NCBI GenBank assembly: GCA_039028155.1
Contig: JBCCIS010000032.1
Coordinates: forward strand, 1-59,316
Source: Pseudomonadota bacterium
GTDB lineage: Bacteria; Pseudomonadota; Alphaproteobacteria; SP197
DNA: 59,316 bases
Direction of reading: 5' to 3'
Shown here: positions 8,438 through 16,994 of the stretch, piece by piece
Layout: every line of letters starts with the position of its first letter
Numbering within the stretch: the stretch's first letter is position 1
Notes under the pieces: generated by a model
Databases searched by the model: none
What the model was told of the DNA's origin: nothing
Seen by the model: the letters and a program-made list of their open reading frames with translations, nothing else
Program-made: the position numbers and the translations under genes

Positions 8438-9412
8438 TCAGGCCGACTTGCGCCGGTGATCGAAGTTGCGGTTGGTGAACGCCAGGATGTGATCGAGATA
8501 GCGGATTGGCGGATGCTCGGGCGGTCTGTCGGCGCTTTGACATGTCGGCAGGCACGCGATCTCCGCCTCGAAATCGGGATCGAAGAAGAACGGGATCGAA
8601 TACCGTTCAACGCCCGCCAGATTGACGACCCGGTGCGGCGTCGACGGATAGATCCCGTTGGTCCAGCGACTTAGGATCTGGCCAATGTTGACCAGGAACA
8701 TGCCGGGCATCACGGGCGCGGGGAACCATTCGCCGTCGCGGCTTTGTATGTCGAGCCCGCGTACATCGGCCTGCGCCAGATAGGTGGTAAAGCCGGCATC
8801 GGTATGCGGCCCGGTGCCAAACTCCTCGCCGTCGAACGCGTCCTGCGGCGGGTAGTGCGAAATCCGCAGCGTGATGCTTGGTTCGCGGAACGATTTACCG
8901 AAGTGGTCGAGCGGCAGGTCGAGCGACGCGGCGAACAGCGGCAACATGCGCTGGCCCAACGCCTCCATCGCGTTCATGTAGGTCAGCATGGCGGGTCGGA
9001 ACGCGGGCAGCTCCGCGGGCCACTGGTTCAGACCGCGCAACGGCAAACCCGCAACGACGGCGGGGTCGTCCGGGTCGCGCTCGCGTTTCATGAAGTAGGA
9101 AGCCACCAGATTGGGACGCGTCGCCTGATGCACGGTCGACGTTCGTTGCATGCTGGTTTGCGAGGCCATGTAGCCGATGTTGTGTTCGTTAATCGTGTAG
9201 GCCTGCTTGACGTCAAGTGGTAGCGCATGCAACGCGCGGGTCTCGGCAAAGGCACCATCGACCGTGTCATCGGGCACACCGTGCCCGGCCAGGAAGAAGA
9301 AACCGACATCGATGCAGGCGGCCCGCAGTTCACTGCCGAGGCGCTTGTATGAGGCTTCATCGCCCGTGTTCAGCGCACTGATGTCGATGACCGGAATGCC
9401 GCCGCTACCCAT
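8438..9412 (-). CDS. 2-oxoglutarate/Fe(II)-dependent oxygenase, isopenicillin N synthase-like
   Basis: A 324-residue non-haem iron oxygenase with an N-terminal DIOX_N region (GIPVIDISAL; GFFFLAGHGV) and a C-terminal 2OG-Fe(II) domain. The facial triad is His203-x-Asp205 (GPHTDAG) and His260 (STPHRVVN), with Arg270 in RYSIPFFF positioned for the 2-oxoglutarate carboxylate. The ATG at 9412 has CGAGG upstream; a longer frame would run into the next gene. It lies 52 bp downstream of the HAL-like gene on the same strand, so both may act on one amino-acid-derived compound (inference). Substrate unknown. Confidence 0.88.
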   Translation of the reverse strand: MGSGGIPVIDISALNTGDEASYKRLGSELRAACIDVGFFFLAGHGVPDDTVDGAFAETRALHALPLDVKQAYTINEHNIGYMASQTSMQRTSTVHQATRPNLVASYFMKRERDPDDPAVVAGLPLRGLNQWPAELPAFRPAMLTYMNAMEALGQRMLPLFAASLDLPLDHFGKSFREPSITLRISHYPPQDAFDGEEFGTGPHTDAGFTTYLAQADVRGLDIQSRDGEWFPAPVMPGMFLVNIGQILSRWTNGIYPSTPHRVVNLAGVERYSIPFFFDPDFEAEIACLPTCQSADRPPEHPPIRYLDHILAFTNRNFDHRRKSA

Positions 9413-9464
9413 TACAAACCTCGATTCGTGTGTCGGATACCCGTCATGGTAGGCCACCCGGCGG

Positions 9465-10976
9465 TTAACCGCTACCCGCGTCAAGGCACGCATCGAACGC
9501 ACCGTCGCGCAGCATGGTCGTAACCCTCTCCAGATCTGCCGTCATGCTGCGGTCGTTGTCCAGGGGTTCGACGGTTTCGCGAACGCGGTCGCGAAGTGCC
9601 CGTGCCACCGGCGCGATCTGGTCCAGACCGCGCAGATCGAGCGCCTGGGCAGCGACGATTAGTTCCGTCGCCATCAACTGCTCCATGAGGTCCAGCGCCT
9701 CGGCGGCCTTACGCACCGCAAGCGGCGTCATCGGTGCGTGATCCTCGACAGGGTAACCCATCGAGTCGAACACACTGGCCGGTTGCGCCTTCATGGCGAT
9801 TTCCTTGGCCAGTGTCTCGGCCGTCAACGACAGCAGCGCGACGCCGGTATGGGTCATCCCACGCTTTGTCAGCAAATCGGGCAGATCGGTAAACTCGTTC
9901 TTCATCAGCCGAGCGACCCGTTGCGCGGCCAGCGATGCGGTCTGCGACAAAGCCAGCGCTAGGGTATCGAAGGCCACGGCCATCGCCGGGGTATGGAAGT
10001 TCCCGTTCGAGAGGATCTCCTCGTCATCGGCCAGCACCAGTGGGTTGTCGCCGGCGCCGTTGATTTCGACCAGCACGTTGGGTGCGCAGAAGTCGATTGC
10101 CGCGCGCAGGCTGCCATGAACATGGCTGACACAACGCAGGCTGATCGGGTCCTGCAGGCGCCGCGGCTCGCCGGCATCGAATAAGGCGCTGCCCGCCAGC
10201 TTCTCGCGCAGGCTTGCCGCCGCCCGCGCCTGCCCCGGTGCCGCGCGCGACCGCACGACACGGGGATCAAGCGGGCTTGGGTTGGCGCGGAACGCTTCAA
10301 AGGTCAAAACGGCGATGCCGTCGAGCAGTTCGGCGATATGGGCGGCGTCGTGAAGCGCAAGCGCGCCGTACCCGGCCGAGATCGAATTAGCGCTGCACAG
10401 CGCGAGACCTTCTTTTTCGAGCGGCTCAACCGGTTCAAGACCGGCCCGCGCCATCGCCTCGGCGCCTGCGACGGTCTCGTCGCGGTAGACCGCGCGGCCC
10501 TCGCCGATCAGGGGAAGCGCCAGATTGGCCAGCAGCGGCAGATCCGACGCGCCGACGGAGCCGACCGACGGCACAAGCGGATGGACGCCGGCGTTCAGCA
10601 TGGCGCACTGGGTCTCGACGATGAGCGGCCGGACGCCGGCGCCGCCCTGGGCCATGCTGCTGGCACGCGCGGCGAGTGCTGCGCGGATTACTTCTTGCGG
10701 CAAGTAGGGCCCGGCGCCGCAGGCGCGCGCCAGGACGACAATGCGACTGAACCCTTCGCGTTCACCTTCCTGGATCTCGTGGACCACCCGTCCGCCGAGT
10801 CCCCGGGTGATGCCGTAGACGGGCCTGCCCTCGTCGGCGAAACGTTCGATCAACGCGCGCGACTGGTTCATGCGTTGGCGCGCCATGTCATCCAACGCCA
10901 CCGTGCTCCCGCCACGCGCGACGGCCACAATCTCGGCGATGCCGATCGCCTCGCCGCCCAAATGAATGTCTGCCAT
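9465..10976 (-). CDS. Histidine/aromatic ammonia-lyase homologue with altered active site
   Basis: The 503-residue protein has full HAL/PAL length and fold signatures (VYGITRGLG, GSVGASDL, EGLAL, GDNPLVL, GNFHT, VEDHAPM). The loop that normally reads Ala-Ser-Gly-Asp-Leu reads Ala143-Ser144-Asp145-Leu, one residue short, so the glycine needed for the MIO cofactor is missing. Asn of the NGT motif is Ser195 and the catalytic Tyr of DPYSLR is Ile278. Tyr54, Arg281, Phe327 and Glu411 remain. It belongs to the family by descent, but ordinary MIO ammonia-lyase chemistry is doubtful. GGAGG precedes the ATG. Probably co-transcribed with the downstream oxygenase. Confidence 0.85.
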   Translation of the reverse strand: MADIHLGGEAIGIAEIVAVARGGSTVALDDMARQRMNQSRALIERFADEGRPVYGITRGLGGRVVHEIQEGEREGFSRIVVLARACGAGPYLPQEVIRAALAARASSMAQGGAGVRPLIVETQCAMLNAGVHPLVPSVGSVGASDLPLLANLALPLIGEGRAVYRDETVAGAEAMARAGLEPVEPLEKEGLALCSANSISAGYGALALHDAAHIAELLDGIAVLTFEAFRANPSPLDPRVVRSRAAPGQARAAASLREKLAGSALFDAGEPRRLQDPISLRCVSHVHGSLRAAIDFCAPNVLVEINGAGDNPLVLADDEEILSNGNFHTPAMAVAFDTLALALSQTASLAAQRVARLMKNEFTDLPDLLTKRGMTHTGVALLSLTAETLAKEIAMKAQPASVFDSMGYPVEDHAPMTPLAVRKAAEALDLMEQLMATELIVAAQALDLRGLDQIAPVARALRDRVRETVEPLDNDRSMTADLERVTTMLRDGAFDACLDAGSG

Positions 10977-11115
10977 CGCGCTACCTCCTCTGTGGGCGGA
11001 ACAAACCCGCCACGCCTCCAGCTTCTAGACGTACCGCCGCGCCCTGCCAATCGCCCGAAACCCCCGGCCAGGTGACCATGATCACTAGCAATTTCACCCG
11101 ACGGACCAACATTTA

Positions 11116-11135
11116 GGTTGTTCATAAGAACAACC
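11116..11135. promoter_or_regulatory. Perfect inverted repeat, candidate operator
   Basis: GGTTGTTC and GAACAACC face each other across the 4-nt spacer ATAA, a perfect 8-bp dyad. It lies about 140 bp upstream of the HAL-like start and 315 bp upstream of asmA. The size and symmetry fit a dimeric regulator, but I cannot name one, and the same sequence could fold as an RNA hairpin. Confidence 0.45.
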
Positions 11136-11176
11136 AGTTTCGAAGACAGCGCAAACCTCTTCGAATCAGCACTTTA

Positions 11177-11211
11177 GCCCCCGCTGAGCCAGGCCTCGGG
11201 ACAGCGGGGGC
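11177..11211 (+). ncRNA. Stable hairpin, part of a possible short RNA or leader
   Basis: GCCCCCGCTG (11177-11186) pairs with CAGCGGGGGC (11202-11211), a 10-bp GC-rich stem over a 15-nt loop. It is followed by CTTCATG rather than a T-run. With the terminator-like hairpin at 11297-11331 on the same strand it could be the body of a small RNA or a leader. No promoter was identified with confidence. Confidence 0.35.
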
Positions 11212-11296
11212 CTTCATGTCTGCACCCCAAAAACCCGCCAATCCACAAAAACACCCCTTTTGATCCGCTCACCGCGGTGACAAAAAGGTGTGATGA

Positions 11297-11331
11297 GGGC
11301 CATCAATGCGATCGCCTTGATGGCCCTTTTT
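11297..11331 (+). terminator. Rho-independent terminator, plus strand
   Basis: GGGCCATCAA (11297-11306) pairs with TTGATGGCCC (11317-11326), followed directly by TTTTT. The T-run exists only in plus-strand reading, yet no plus-strand gene lies upstream within 2.8 kb. It therefore ends either an unannotated short RNA or an attenuated leader of asmA, whose start is about 120 bp downstream. Confidence 0.65.
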
Positions 11332-11450
11332 GGACGCCCCCGACGCTGACAAAAAGCGCAATCGGCCATTGCTCCGGGACCGATGGACGTCTTATCAAGA
11401 ACACATTCTGGCCCTATTGATTCGGCCGGGGCTGTTGAGTGGGGACTGTT

Positions 11451-13511
11451 ATGAAAAAGATTCTGATTGGCGTTGGCGTCGTCATCGTCGTTTTGATCCT
11501 GGTCGTGCTGATAGCGCCGATGTTCATCCCAATCGATTGGGTGAAGGAAAAGGTCATCGCGCAGGTGAAGGAGAGCACCGGCCGCGATCTGAAACTGGAC
11601 GGCGATGTCAGCGTTTCGCTGTTGCCCACAACATCGGTGGCATTGACCGACGTCGCGCTGAGCAATCGGCCGGGCAGCGATGTCGCGGACATGATCACGC
11701 TGAAGGGTCTGGAACTGGATGTCGGATTGTTTCCGCTGATTGACGGCCAGCTTGAAATCAACCGCTTCGTCTTGATCGAGCCGAATATCCATGTTGAGGT
11801 CGACGAACAGGGCCAGGGCAACTGGGTGTTCGAAGGCCAAGGCGGCGACACGACGACGACCGCCGAAGACACCTCCGGCGACACGTCATCGGGCGGCGGC
11901 ACAGATCTGGGCAGCATCAAGCTTGGCGACGTGCGGATCGAAAACGGCCGCCTGACTTATGCCGACCTGGCGACCGGCGAAAAGACCGAGATTTCCGATC
12001 TGAACATCACGTTCGATCTGCCGGATATGGACAGCCCCTTTGTCGGCGACGGCAGCCTGACCTTCAACAACCAGCCGGTGAACTTCACGATTTCGACGGG
12101 CGCGCCGGCGGCGCTCCAAGCCGGCCAGCCGGTTGACGCGTCCTTTGAGCTGACCAGCGACAGCATCACGACAAAATTCAACGGCACCATGGCAACCGGA
12201 GACGGCCCTGCGCTGAACGGCGAATTGGATCTTCAGATCCCCAGCCTGTCTGGCCTCGTCGCGTGGGTCGCCGAACCCCTGCCCGAAGAGACGCCGGCAC
12301 CGGAGACCATTTCGATCACGGGTCAACTCGACCTGGCCGCCGCGCGCTACGCGTTTAACAGCGCCTCGATCAAGATCGACGAGATGACGACCGAAGGCGA
12401 CATGGCCGTCGACATGAGCGGCGCCGTTCCGATGGTGACCGCGTCGCTGGCCGTCGATCACATCAACCTCAATCCCTATATGGGCGAGCCGGCCGGCGAT
12501 GATGCCGGCGCTTCCGGCGATGGCGACAGCACCGGCGGAACAGAAGGCGGCGATACGGGCGGCCAGCAGCAGGGCTGGAGCGAAGAGCCGTTTGACTTCT
12601 CCGCGCTCGACCTTCTGAATGCCGATCTCTCGCTCACCGCCCAGGCGATCACGATCCAGGAGATCAAGATCGGTCCCAGCGCTGTCGACGTCGACATCAC
12701 CGACGGTTCGATGAACGTGAACCTGAAGGAAATGGCGCTTTACGATGGCCAGGGCACGGCGACCGTCGAACTAAACCGCGGCGGTTCGGTACCGCAGATC
12801 AACAAGACCCTGAATGTTCAGTCGATCCAGGCCCAACCGCTGCTGACCGATGCGGCCGGCTTTGACAATCTCTCAGGCACCGGCGCCATTCAGATGCAGG
12901 TCACCGCCTACGGCAATTCGCAAAAGGACATGGTCGACACGCTGAACGGCGACGGCAGCATCATGTTCCAGGATGGCGCCTTCCAAGGCATCAATCTGGC
13001 CAGCATGCTGCGCAACTTCTCCTTGGACGCGCTGCAGGGCGCCATGGACTCGACGCAGAAGACCGACTTCGCGGAACTGTCGGGCACCTTCACCATCAAC
13101 AACGGCATCGTCAGCAACAACGACCTCTTGATGGTCGCGCCGCTGCTGCGCGTGACCGGCGAAGGCACGATCCCCATGCCCCCACGCACGCTCGACTACT
13201 TGGTGGTGGCCAAGGCCGTCGCTTCGCTGGAGGGCCAGGGCGGCGAGACGGATCAGGATGGCGTTCCTGTGCCGCTGAAGATCACAGGTTCCTGGGACAA
13301 CCCGTCGGTTCAGCCGGACATGGAAGCCATGGCGCGCGGTCTCTTGGAAAACCCCGACGCCATCGGCGACCAGTTGGAGCAGCTTCAGGACGGCCTGGGT
13401 GGCGGCGAAGACGGTTCGGGTGGCGTCGGCGATCTGCTTGAAGGGGTTACCGGCGGCGGCGAGGACGGCTCCGACGACGCGACTGACGCGATCAAAGGCC
13501 TCTTCGACTAG
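11451..13511 (+). CDS. AsmA-family protein
   Basis: The 686-residue protein starts with a single membrane anchor (MKKILIGVGVVIVVLILVVL) and then the AsmA N-terminal signature VKEKVIAQVKESTGRDLKLD with LTDVALSNRPG. The C-terminal AsmA-like domain contains GTGAIQMQVTAYG and FQDGAFQGINLASMLRN. Acidic Gly/Ser/Thr-rich linkers near residues 140-150 and 350-380 and a Gly/Asp-rich tail separate the parts. AsmA-type proteins are linked to envelope lipid traffic; the exact role here is not known. The ATG at 11451 is chosen over a GTG 12 bp upstream because it starts directly at the anchor. Downstream it is convergent with the kinase gene. Confidence 0.88.
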   Translation: MKKILIGVGVVIVVLILVVLIAPMFIPIDWVKEKVIAQVKESTGRDLKLDGDVSVSLLPTTSVALTDVALSNRPGSDVADMITLKGLELDVGLFPLIDGQLEINRFVLIEPNIHVEVDEQGQGNWVFEGQGGDTTTTAEDTSGDTSSGGGTDLGSIKLGDVRIENGRLTYADLATGEKTEISDLNITFDLPDMDSPFVGDGSLTFNNQPVNFTISTGAPAALQAGQPVDASFELTSDSITTKFNGTMATGDGPALNGELDLQIPSLSGLVAWVAEPLPEETPAPETISITGQLDLAAARYAFNSASIKIDEMTTEGDMAVDMSGAVPMVTASLAVDHINLNPYMGEPAGDDAGASGDGDSTGGTEGGDTGGQQQGWSEEPFDFSALDLLNADLSLTAQAITIQEIKIGPSAVDVDITDGSMNVNLKEMALYDGQGTATVELNRGGSVPQINKTLNVQSIQAQPLLTDAAGFDNLSGTGAIQMQVTAYGNSQKDMVDTLNGDGSIMFQDGAFQGINLASMLRNFSLDALQGAMDSTQKTDFAELSGTFTINNGIVSNNDLLMVAPLLRVTGEGTIPMPPRTLDYLVVAKAVASLEGQGGETDQDGVPVPLKITGSWDNPSVQPDMEAMARGLLENPDAIGDQLEQLQDGLGGGEDGSGGVGDLLEGVTGGGEDGSDDATDAIKGLFD

Positions 13512-13537
13512 AGCCTACCAAGGAGAACCTAAAGGGT

Positions 13538-14899
13538 TCAGCCGGTGTCGCGCTCGCCGTGCCGGGGCGAGATCATGCGAGAGGCCGGCAGCCTGATCGA
13601 CACCTTGGTACCGACGCCCGGCCGGCTGTCGAGGCGAAGGGTGCCACCGTGAAGCTCGGTCAGCGCCTTGGACAACGGTAGGCCCAGTCCTGTGCCTTGA
13701 TTGCGTGATTCGCCGGACTGGCCGAAGCGCTCGAGGACGCGGTCTTGGTCGGCCGGGTCAATGCCGACACCGGTGTCCTCGACGCAGATCGAGAAGTCCC
13801 CGTCGCTTTCGACGAAGCCGGACAGCGTGACCTTGCCACCATGACTGGTGAACTTGACCGCGTTGTCGAGCAGGTTCAGCAGGATCTGCTTGAGCTTCCG
13901 ACCGTCAGCCAGCAACACCGCGTCGTCGGGTGATGACCAAGTCTCCAGCCCAATCGATATACGGCTGGCGCGCTCGCGCAAAAACCAGATGGATGAGTCG
14001 AAGGCCTCACGGACAATGACCTCTTCCTCGCGCAGTATCAGTTCGCCGGCTTCGTATTTGGAGAGGTCAAGAATGTCGTTGATCAGATCCAGTAGATGTT
14101 CGCCGCTGTCACGGATGAAGACGGCGTAGTCACGGTAGGCATCGTGGCCCAGGGCTCCGAGTTTTTGGTCAATCAGCAACTCGGAAAAGCCGCTGATCGC
14201 ATGCAGCGGCGTTCTGAACTCGTGGCTGATGTTAGCCAGGAACTCTGTCTTCGAACGGTTCGCGGCGTCCGCCTCCAGCCTGGCGCGTTCCACGTTGCGC
14301 TCGGTCATCTTCAGGTCGGTGACGTCGTGGACGGTGTAAATGACGCGTGCCCAGGTTTCGCGATAGGCCGGCGGGACGTAATAGCTCTCCTTGATCCAGC
14401 GCGGCGCGCCATCCGGATAGGGTTGGCACTGGCTGGTCCAGGAGTGGCTGACGGCACCGCTGTCCAACGCCGCCAGCATGACGGCTGCCGATGACAGGGA
14501 GCCAAAGGGCGGGTCGTCATACAGACGTTCGACCAGAGCGCGCTTCGATGTCTCCGAGAAGAACGCCAGTGCCGCGTCGTTCATGTCCAATTGAACGACA
14601 TGACTGTAGACGTCCATCAACAACGGCAGGTTCTGCTGAAGCTCTTGCTGCAGATCAGGACGCTCTCGCAGTCCCTTTTCTTCAAGTGCCGGCATCACGC
14701 CAGACCAGTCCTCGATCCAGATGGGCGTTGGCATCTGGTTGAAGACTTCGGCATAGACGGCCTCATCAATCCGCAGGGTCGGCTGCGCGTTGTTGAGCCG
14801 GTCCATGGCCTCAACCCATGCCTGGCTGCGGGCCTTCTCAAGATCGCTCGTCAAGTCGGAGGGCTCCCATAAAGCTTCCAACACCGGCAATTCTGCCAC
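13538..14899 (-). CDS. PAS-type sensor histidine kinase
   Basis: A 453-residue soluble kinase. Residues about 45-195 form a PAS-like sensor (PTPIWIEDWSG; VIYTVHDVTDLKMTER at its end), and the dimerisation helix holds the H-box FLANISHEFRTP with phospho-acceptor His226. The ATPase domain has Asn346 in the N-box LLDNAVKF, VEDTGVGID and GTGLGLPLSKAL. No transmembrane segment is seen, so the signal is cytoplasmic. No response regulator is adjacent, making it an orphan kinase. It lies about 40 bp upstream of the convergent-facing asmA stop region and just downstream of pyrD on the same strand. Confidence 0.88.
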   Translation of the reverse strand: MAELPVLEALWEPSDLTSDLEKARSQAWVEAMDRLNNAQPTLRIDEAVYAEVFNQMPTPIWIEDWSGVMPALEEKGLRERPDLQQELQQNLPLLMDVYSHVVQLDMNDAALAFFSETSKRALVERLYDDPPFGSLSSAAVMLAALDSGAVSHSWTSQCQPYPDGAPRWIKESYYVPPAYRETWARVIYTVHDVTDLKMTERNVERARLEADAANRSKTEFLANISHEFRTPLHAISGFSELLIDQKLGALGHDAYRDYAVFIRDSGEHLLDLINDILDLSKYEAGELILREEEVIVREAFDSSIWFLRERASRISIGLETWSSPDDAVLLADGRKLKQILLNLLDNAVKFTSHGGKVTLSGFVESDGDFSICVEDTGVGIDPADQDRVLERFGQSGESRNQGTGLGLPLSKALTELHGGTLRLDSRPGVGTKVSIRLPASRMISPRHGERDTG

Positions 14900-14938
14900 G
14901 ACCCGCCGCCGGATGCGAAGACCGGTGCCGGCGCGGCA

Positions 14939-16000
14939 TCAGGCATGATCGGCGCCCACCGCATCGGCGGCGGTCTTGAAGCCGTCTCGGCGCAACAGAT
15001 CCGCCAGACCACTGTCAATCAGCCGGATCAGGCGCGGCCCGCCATAGACGAGTCCGGTATAGAGCTGGACCAATGTCGCACCGGCCCTCATCTTGGCGTA
15101 GGCGTCCTCTGCGCTCGCAATGCCGCCGACGCCGATCAACGGCAGCCGCCCGGCCGTTTCACGATAGACGTGACTTAGAAGCGCGGTCGAACGGGCAAAC
15201 AGGGGGCTGCCCGACAAGCCGCCAGCTTCGTCCCGGTGGTGCGAGACCAGGTCATCAGGCCGGACCACCGTCGTGTTCGAGATAGTCAATCCATCCAGGC
15301 CCAGTTCAAGCGCCAAGTGCGCGACCTCCACGGCATCCTCGTTTGCCAGGTCCGGGGCGATCTTCAGGCAAATCGGACACGCGCTCGCCGCGCCGCTCAA
15401 TCCCTGCCGGGCGGCGATCAGCGCCTCGAGCAGCGGGCGAAGACTGTCGATCGCGTGCAGGTCGCGCAGGCCGGGCGTGTTGGGCGAGGAGATGTTGACG
15501 ACGACGTAGTCGGCCAAGGGCGCCATGACCTTAAGCCCGGCGACATAGTCCGCGATGGCGTCGGTGCTGTCCTTGTTGCGGCCGATGTTGGCGCCGACCA
15601 AGCCATCACCGGTTCGGGCCACGAGGCGGCGCGCGGCGGCCTGCAGACCGTGATTGTTGAAACCCAGCCGGTTGATCACCGCGGCATCGTCGACCAGCCG
15701 GAAAACGCGTGGTTTGGGGTTCCCGGGCTGGGGAAGCGGCGTCACCGTGCCTGTTTCGACAAATCCGAAACCCAGCGCCAGCATCGCTTTGAAGACGCGG
15801 GCGTCCTTGTCGAAGCCGGCGGCCAGGCCGACCGGGTTGGGAAAGGCGCGACCCCAGCAGTTTGTCGCCAGGATCGGGTCGCTTCTGGCGCCGCCACCAC
15901 CGGCAAGCCCCGCCTCCAGGGCGCGCAAGGTCAGGTTGTGCGCCGCCTCCGGCTCCAAACAACGTAAGACGGGGCCGAACAGACGAAATGGATCCGGCAC
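14939..16000 (-). CDS. pyrD: Dihydroorotate dehydrogenase (quinone), class 2
   Basis: The 353-residue enzyme oxidises dihydroorotate to orotate in pyrimidine synthesis, passing electrons to quinone at the inner membrane. Class 2 features are the N-terminal helical tunnel segment (LEPEAAHNLTLRALE), NPVGLAAGFDKDA, FVETGTVTPLPQPGNPKPR, NRLGFNNHG, and the catalytic-serine motif NISSPNTPGLRDL. The FMN-phosphate site is near LIGVGGIASAEDAY. Length is normal. It is divergent from the aminotransferase gene at 16120 across about 120 bp. Confidence 0.95.
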   Translation of the reverse strand: MPDPFRLFGPVLRCLEPEAAHNLTLRALEAGLAGGGGARSDPILATNCWGRAFPNPVGLAAGFDKDARVFKAMLALGFGFVETGTVTPLPQPGNPKPRVFRLVDDAAVINRLGFNNHGLQAAARRLVARTGDGLVGANIGRNKDSTDAIADYVAGLKVMAPLADYVVVNISSPNTPGLRDLHAIDSLRPLLEALIAARQGLSGAASACPICLKIAPDLANEDAVEVAHLALELGLDGLTISNTTVVRPDDLVSHHRDEAGGLSGSPLFARSTALLSHVYRETAGRLPLIGVGGIASAEDAYAKMRAGATLVQLYTGLVYGGPRLIRLIDSGLADLLRRDGFKTAADAVGADHA

Positions 16001-16119
16001 ATTCCCTCACCGCGAGTTGACGCGCCCGTCAGCCTAACGCAAGCGCGTAAGACTGCACAGAAGGCTGGAGACGTGATAACAAGCCGCCCCTCCAGATTCC
16101 CAGCAAGAAGGATCGCGCC

Positions 16120-16971
16120 ATGCAGTCCCTGACCTATTACGACGGCGACTTTACCGAAGGCAATCCCATGATCATGGGACCGATGGATCAGTCCTTCTGG
16201 TTTGCCACGATGATCTTCGATGGCGCGCGGGCCTTTGATGGCGTCCTGCCGGATATCGAGAAGCACAGCGAGCGCTGCCTGAAGTCCGCCCGCATCATGG
16301 GCATGGAGCCGAAGGAAACGCTGGAGGAGCTGATCGACTTGACCATCACCATGGCGCGCAAGTTTCCGCGTGACATGCAGCTCTACATCCGCCCGACCTA
16401 TTGGTGCGGCGAGACCGACGCGCTTTATCCTGACCCGGATCTCACCAAGTTCCTGCTGTGCGTTCACGAGGCGCCGATGGAGGAACCTAAGGGAGGAAGC
16501 GTGATGCTGTCATCGTTTCGCCGTCCGGCGCCGGACATGGCGATGACTCTCGCCAAGGCCTCGAGCCTTTATCCGGTGACCGGCGAAGCGCTACGTGAGG
16601 CCCGGGCCAAGGGTTTCGGCAACGCGGTCATGTTGGACCACGAAGGCCATGTCGCGGAGTTTGCGACCTCGAACCTGTTCACCGCCAAGGACGGCGTCGT
16701 GCACACGCCGGTGCCCAACGGCACCTTCCTGAACGGCATCACGCGCCAACGGGTGATCGGCCAGCTTCGCGATACCGGCGTCGAGGTCGTCGAACGCTCG
16801 ATGACCTATGATGACGTGGCGAGCGCCGACGAGGTCTTCTCGACCGGCAACTACAGCAAGGTCCTGCCGGTTACCAAGGTCGACGACCGCGATTTGCAGC
16901 CCGGCCCGATCTATCGCAAGGCCCGCGAGCTCTATTTTGATTTTGCACGGGAATCCGCCACCACTTACTGA
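16120..16971 (+). CDS. Class IV aminotransferase, branched-chain type
   Basis: A 283-residue fold-type IV PLP enzyme resembling branched-chain amino acid aminotransferases. FDGARAFDG marks the small domain, Lys146 in TLAKASSLYPV is the expected PLP-linking lysine, and EFATSNLF plus NGITRQRVI form the cofactor phosphate region. It would exchange amino groups between branched-chain amino acids and 2-oxoglutarate; a D-amino-acid or aminodeoxychorismate lyase activity is possible in this fold. AAGGA precedes the ATG. A methyltransferase gene follows after 23 bp. Confidence 0.85.
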   Translation: MQSLTYYDGDFTEGNPMIMGPMDQSFWFATMIFDGARAFDGVLPDIEKHSERCLKSARIMGMEPKETLEELIDLTITMARKFPRDMQLYIRPTYWCGETDALYPDPDLTKFLLCVHEAPMEEPKGGSVMLSSFRRPAPDMAMTLAKASSLYPVTGEALREARAKGFGNAVMLDHEGHVAEFATSNLFTAKDGVVHTPVPNGTFLNGITRQRVIGQLRDTGVEVVERSMTYDDVASADEVFSTGNYSKVLPVTKVDDRDLQPGPIYRKARELYFDFARESATTY

Positions 16972-16994
16972 CGGATCCCGATGGGATGAGAACG

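Larger units (their letters stand above)
10977..11450. other. Gene-free divergent intergenic region
   Basis: This 474-bp stretch separates the minus-strand HAL-like gene from plus-strand asmA. It holds an imperfect palindrome GTGACCATGATCAC (11072-11085), a perfect inverted repeat (11116-11135), a 10-bp-stem hairpin (11177-11211), the palindrome TCACCGCGGTGA (11269-11280) and a terminator-like hairpin with a T-run (11297-11331). No coding frame in it looks real. The concentration of structure suggests a short plus-strand transcript or a regulated asmA leader. Confidence 0.6.

Noticed and set aside
9465-10976. HAL-like gene as a pseudogene or sequencing error
   Set aside because: The frame is open for 503 codons, the missing glycine is a clean 3-nt absence, and two other catalytic positions also differ, which a single read error would not explain.
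11140-11215. tRNA-like gene in the stretch before asmA (a TTCGAATC motif is present)
   Set aside because: No acceptor stem, D-arm or anticodon arm can be folded around it.
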